This document shows positions 7,055 to 8,381 of a stretch of DNA of 8,381 nt, piece by piece. Source of the DNA: Oscillospiraceae bacterium (GTDB lineage Bacteria > Bacillota_A > Clostridia > Oscillospirales > Oscillospiraceae). A program made the position numbers and the translations under genes. The stretch is from contig JAFQLA010000284.1 in assembly GCA_017396725.1 (NCBI GenBank), forward strand, positions 1 to 8,381, given 5' to 3'. The notes under the pieces are model-generated. The model ran no database searches. It had not been told where the DNA came from and worked only from the letters and a program-made list of their open reading frames with translations. Each line of letters begins with the position of its first letter. Within the stretch, counting starts at the first letter, position 1.

Positions 7055-8381
7055 TTAATCGGCTGCGTTGCAATCGATAAGCAGCTGCAGACCGCGGTTT
7101 TCTTTGTTGTTATAAAATGCTTTCACATAGTGGCTGAGGAAATCCCGTGTGGGCTTGTCATTGTGCCCCGTGATCACAAGGCGGTAGCGGTAACGGTTAT
7201 TCACCTTCACCACCGCCGCGGGCGCAGGCCCAAGGATAGAAAGCGCAAGCTCTGCGAATTGGCGAAGCTGCAGCGCCGTTTCCATGGCGCTTTTGAGTTC
7301 GGCGCAGACCCGTGCCGTTTTCATTTCCTCCTCCCCCGTCACCGTCACGGTGAAAAGGTCGGCAAAGGGCGGGTATTTTCTCGCGCGGCGCATGCGGATC
7401 TCGGATTCAAAAAACGCGTCGTACTCCTGCCGCGCGGCAAGAAGGATCACATCGTTTTCGGGGGTAAAGGTCTGGATCACTGCCCGGCCTTCCTTCCCAC
7501 CGCGGCCCGCGCGGCCCACCACCTGCGTCAAAAGGCTGAAGGTGCGCTCGGCGGCACGGTAATGATCCACATACAGCGACTGGTCAGCGGAAAGCACGCC
7601 CACCAGCGTCACATCGGAAAAGTCCAGCCCCTTGGCCACCATCTGGGTGCCAAGGAGAATGGGGATCTTTTCTTTGCTAAAGGTCTCAAAGATCTCCTCA
7701 TGGCGGTGAGAGGCATTGACGGTATCGGCATCCATGCGGAGGATCTTCACCTCCGGGAAAAGAGCGCGCAGCTCATCTTCCGCCTTCTGGGTGCCGCAGC
7801 CCACGCGCTTGATGGCGCCGCCGCAATGGGGACAGTTTTCTTCCGCCTTTTGAGAGTGGCCGCAGTAATGGCACATAAGGCGGCCATTGGCGGAATGGTA
7901 TGTGAGGGGGATGCTGCAGCGGGGACATTCTGGCGCCGCGCCGCATTCGCCGCAAAGCAGCATGCGGCTGTTGCCGCGGCGGTTCAAAAAGAGAATGCTC
8001 TGCTCGCCCCGCTCCAGATTTTTGGTAAGTTCTTCTTTCAGCTCCGCGCCGATGAGTCCGTCGTTCCCGTTTCTCAGTTCCTTTCGCATGTCGGAAAGGA
8101 TCACACGGGGCAGCGCCTGTCGGTTATAGCGGGCGGTAAGGCGGAAATGACGGTAGTCCCCCTTCCGCGCGAAATACGCGCTTTCAATGGCAGGGGTGGC
8201 GGAACCCAGAAGCAGCAGCGCGCCGGACTGGGCGCAGCGGAATTTGGCAATGTCGCGCGCGTGATAGCGGGGGGCATTTTCCGACTGATAGCTGCTCTCC
8301 TGCTCCTCATCGAGAATGATGAGGCCGATATTTTCCAGCGGCGCGAAAACCGCTGAGCGGGTGCCAAGCACCACGCTGACC
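7055..8381 (-). CDS. priA: Primosomal protein N' (PriA replication-restart helicase), C-terminal part
   Basis: PriA is the 3'-5' superfamily 2 DNA helicase that recognises stalled forks and starts reloading of the replicative helicase. The window holds 441 codons plus one base, open through the right edge, roughly the C-terminal 60% of a protein usually of 700-800 residues. In fragment numbering (first full codon at 8380), the first motif is GTRSAVFAP (6-14). The Walker B-like DEEQ (24-27), RYHARD (38-43) and motif III GSATP (59-63) follow. The PriA zinc module has all eight cysteines as four CxxC pairs: C143/C146, C152/C155, C170/C173 and C183/C186. GTQMVAKGLDF (243-253) and QVVGRAGRGG (285-294) are helicase motifs V and VI. 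The C-terminal domain with RKYPPFADL and the GPAPA region completes it. Walker B has Gln where E. coli and B. subtilis PriA have His. The N-terminal DNA-binding domain and Walker A lie outside the window. A GTG at 8374 is internal, not the start. The stop is TAA, 23 nt before def. Confidence 0.97.
   Translation of the reverse strand, partial: VSVVLGTRSAVFAPLENIGLIILDEEQESSYQSENAPRYHARDIAKFRCAQSGALLLLGSATPAIESAYFARKGDYRHFRLTARYNRQALPRVILSDMRKELRNGNDGLIGAELKEELTKNLERGEQSILFLNRRGNSRMLLCGECGAAPECPRCSIPLTYHSANGRLMCHYCGHSQKAEENCPHCGGAIKRVGCGTQKAEDELRALFPEVKILRMDADTVNASHRHEEIFETFSKEKIPILLGTQMVAKGLDFSDVTLVGVLSADQSLYVDHYRAAERTFSLLTQVVGRAGRGGKEGRAVIQTFTPENDVILLAARQEYDAFFESEIRMRRARKYPPFADLFTVTVTGEEEMKTARVCAELKSAMETALQLRQFAELALSILGPAPAAVVKVNNRYRYRLVITGHNDKPTRDFLSHYVKAFYNNKENRGLQLLIDCNAAD

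Noticed and set aside
5622..7058. Plus-strand open frame of 478 codons antisense to fmt and def
   Set aside because: It is codon-aligned with both genes, which share a frame across a 3-nt gap. No recognisable protein or domain is encoded.
7032..7073. Longer def start at 7073, adding 14 residues
   Set aside because: It overlaps priA by 19 nt and the added residues do not look like the family. The ATG at 7031 has a properly spaced AGAGG site.
7130..8356. Plus-strand open frame of 408 codons antisense to priA
   Set aside because: It is codon-aligned with priA, and the sense strand carries helicase motifs and all eight zinc cysteines.
8372..8374. GTG at 8374 as the priA start
   Set aside because: The reading frame stays open to the window edge, and the residues at this point are in the middle of the PriA helicase core, so this is an internal valine codon.

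Overview
This window is one compact, unidirectional gene cluster read entirely from the minus strand (transcription runs from right to left). In transcription order it holds: the 3' part of priA (replication restart helicase, cut by the right edge), def (peptide deformylase), fmt (methionyl-tRNA formyltransferase), an uncharacterised membrane zinc metallopeptidase of the YugP type, rsmB (16S rRNA m5C methyltransferase), rlmN (23S rRNA/tRNA m2A methyltransferase), a PP2C-type Ser/Thr phosphatase (stp/prpC) and most of a PASTA-domain Ser/Thr kinase (prkC, cut by the left edge in its third PASTA repeat). All eight genes look intact wherever the window covers them.

The organism is most likely a Gram-positive bacterium of the Bacillota, probably class Clostridia. 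The order priA-def-fmt-rsmB-rlmN-prpC-prkC is the well-known Bacillota housekeeping cluster (Bacillus subtilis priA to prkC). A YugP-like peptidase between fmt and rsmB is, to my recollection, a clostridial variant. By eye the DNA is moderately GC-rich (a little above half), with G/C-ending codons preferred and TTA/CTA/TCA rare. That would suit a gut Oscillospirales-type clostridium better than a low-GC Clostridium, but this is inference only.

Layout: junctions are extremely tight (23 nt, 3 nt, 14 nt, 4-nt ATGA overlap, 3 nt, 4-nt ATGA overlap, 17 nt). No intergenic space exceeds 25 nt, and I see no promoter, terminator, RNA gene, repeat array or mobile element. The genes are probably cotranscribed from a promoter right of the window and partly coupled in translation. 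Fmt formylates initiator Met-tRNA and Def removes the formyl group from the new protein. RsmB and RlmN modify ribosomal RNA. Stp and PrkC are an antagonistic phosphatase/kinase pair that senses the cell wall.

I did not find a previously undescribed system. The least understood member is the membrane metallopeptidase. Several long plus-strand ORFs (up to 724 codons) are codon-aligned mirror images of the real genes and are rejected.
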